Shown here one piece after another: positions 63,571 to 64,000 of a stretch of DNA of 64,000 bases. Position numbers and translations under genes: made by a program. Every line of letters starts with the position of its first letter. Within the stretch, counting starts at the first letter, position 1. The DNA lies in contig JAUIMM010001245.1 of assembly GCA_031769625.1 (NCBI GenBank), forward strand, positions 620,001 to 684,000, in the 5' to 3' direction. The notes beneath the pieces were generated by a model that saw nothing but the letters and a program-made list of their open reading frames with translations, made no database searches and had not been told where the DNA came from. This DNA is from Taudactylus pleione. Taxonomy: Eukaryota; Chordata; Amphibia; Anura; Myobatrachidae.

Positions 63571-64000
63571 GAGACGGATCCTGTCACCCAATCCTCGTCT
63601 CCTGGACGAGTCTCAGGGGACCAATATATAAGTGTGTAGGCTGCTGAGACCGGAGCTGGTGACCGATCTCCAGTCCCTGTAGCTCAGCACAGTATCTGCA
63701 GCAGCTGTCAGCTGGGCACATGACCGCTTCAGCCGCACTGACCAGCTTAACAGCTGCTGCAGCCGGGCATGGCTGGGGGTCTGCAGGGATCCTGGCACCA
63801 TACACCACATTGGCGGGACGCGGCGGAGGATGCATGCATAGTGGAGGGCCTGGAGGGTCCAATCCCTGTCATTGCTGCAGAGTTCAGCAGCAGGCGTAGG
63901 GAAGCAGCGCTGCTCTATGGGCACAATGGTGGCATGATTGGCTATCTCGCGACGCCATTTTTAAAGTTCAAGAAGGCCACAGGAGCCAATCAATGCTCAC

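Overview
The window looks like nuclear DNA of a large-genome amphibian, probably a frog. It is not prokaryotic. The evidence is spliced exons with GT-AG borders, a KRAB-type zinc-finger gene with the N-terminal exons typical of anuran families, DIRS elements, Penelope-like elements with hammerhead-like ends, a Tc1 transposon, tRNA-derived SINEs and many short transposons whose ends read GGGCCTGATTCA. No rRNA, tRNA gene or CRISPR array was found. Species is not assignable from sequence alone.

Layout. 1-17.2 kb: one multi-exon gene on the + strand for a KRAB-like C2H2 zinc-finger protein. Eleven coding exons join into one open frame of 652 codons plus stop, ending in seven fingers. Its introns hold a three-level transposon nest (0.56-1.65 kb), a SINE, short transposons, a 21-bp minisatellite split by two copies of a hAT-type element (6.0-9.6 kb) and a 53-bp minisatellite (11.5-12.2 kb). 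The exon pair coding the acidic middle of the protein is present three times in tandem.

17.3-32.9 kb: a degraded endogenous retrovirus on the - strand, defined by paired LTRs, a 5-bp target duplication, a primer-binding site, a polypurine tract and integrase remnants. Its 3' LTR is split by a complete DIRS retrotransposon with open Gag, RT-RNase H and tyrosine recombinase frames (18.0-24.1 kb). Its interior is split by a Penelope-like element (25.7-28.9 kb) and short transposons.

33-48.6 kb: short transposons, two more Penelope remnants, a 74-bp minisatellite, a Tc1 element with one frameshift (37.5-39.1 kb), nested hAT elements (40.6-41.8 kb) and a 3-kb minisatellite (42.6-45.7 kb). 49.06-55.53 kb: a 6.5-kb array of a 73-bp satellite with local four-unit higher-order structure and one SINE insertion. 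57.1-63.07 kb: a second DIRS copy on the - strand, of another subfamily, broken by a stop codon and frameshifts.

Only the zinc-finger gene looks like a host gene. The rest is mobile DNA and satellites, so most interest lies in transposon architecture and repeat evolution.
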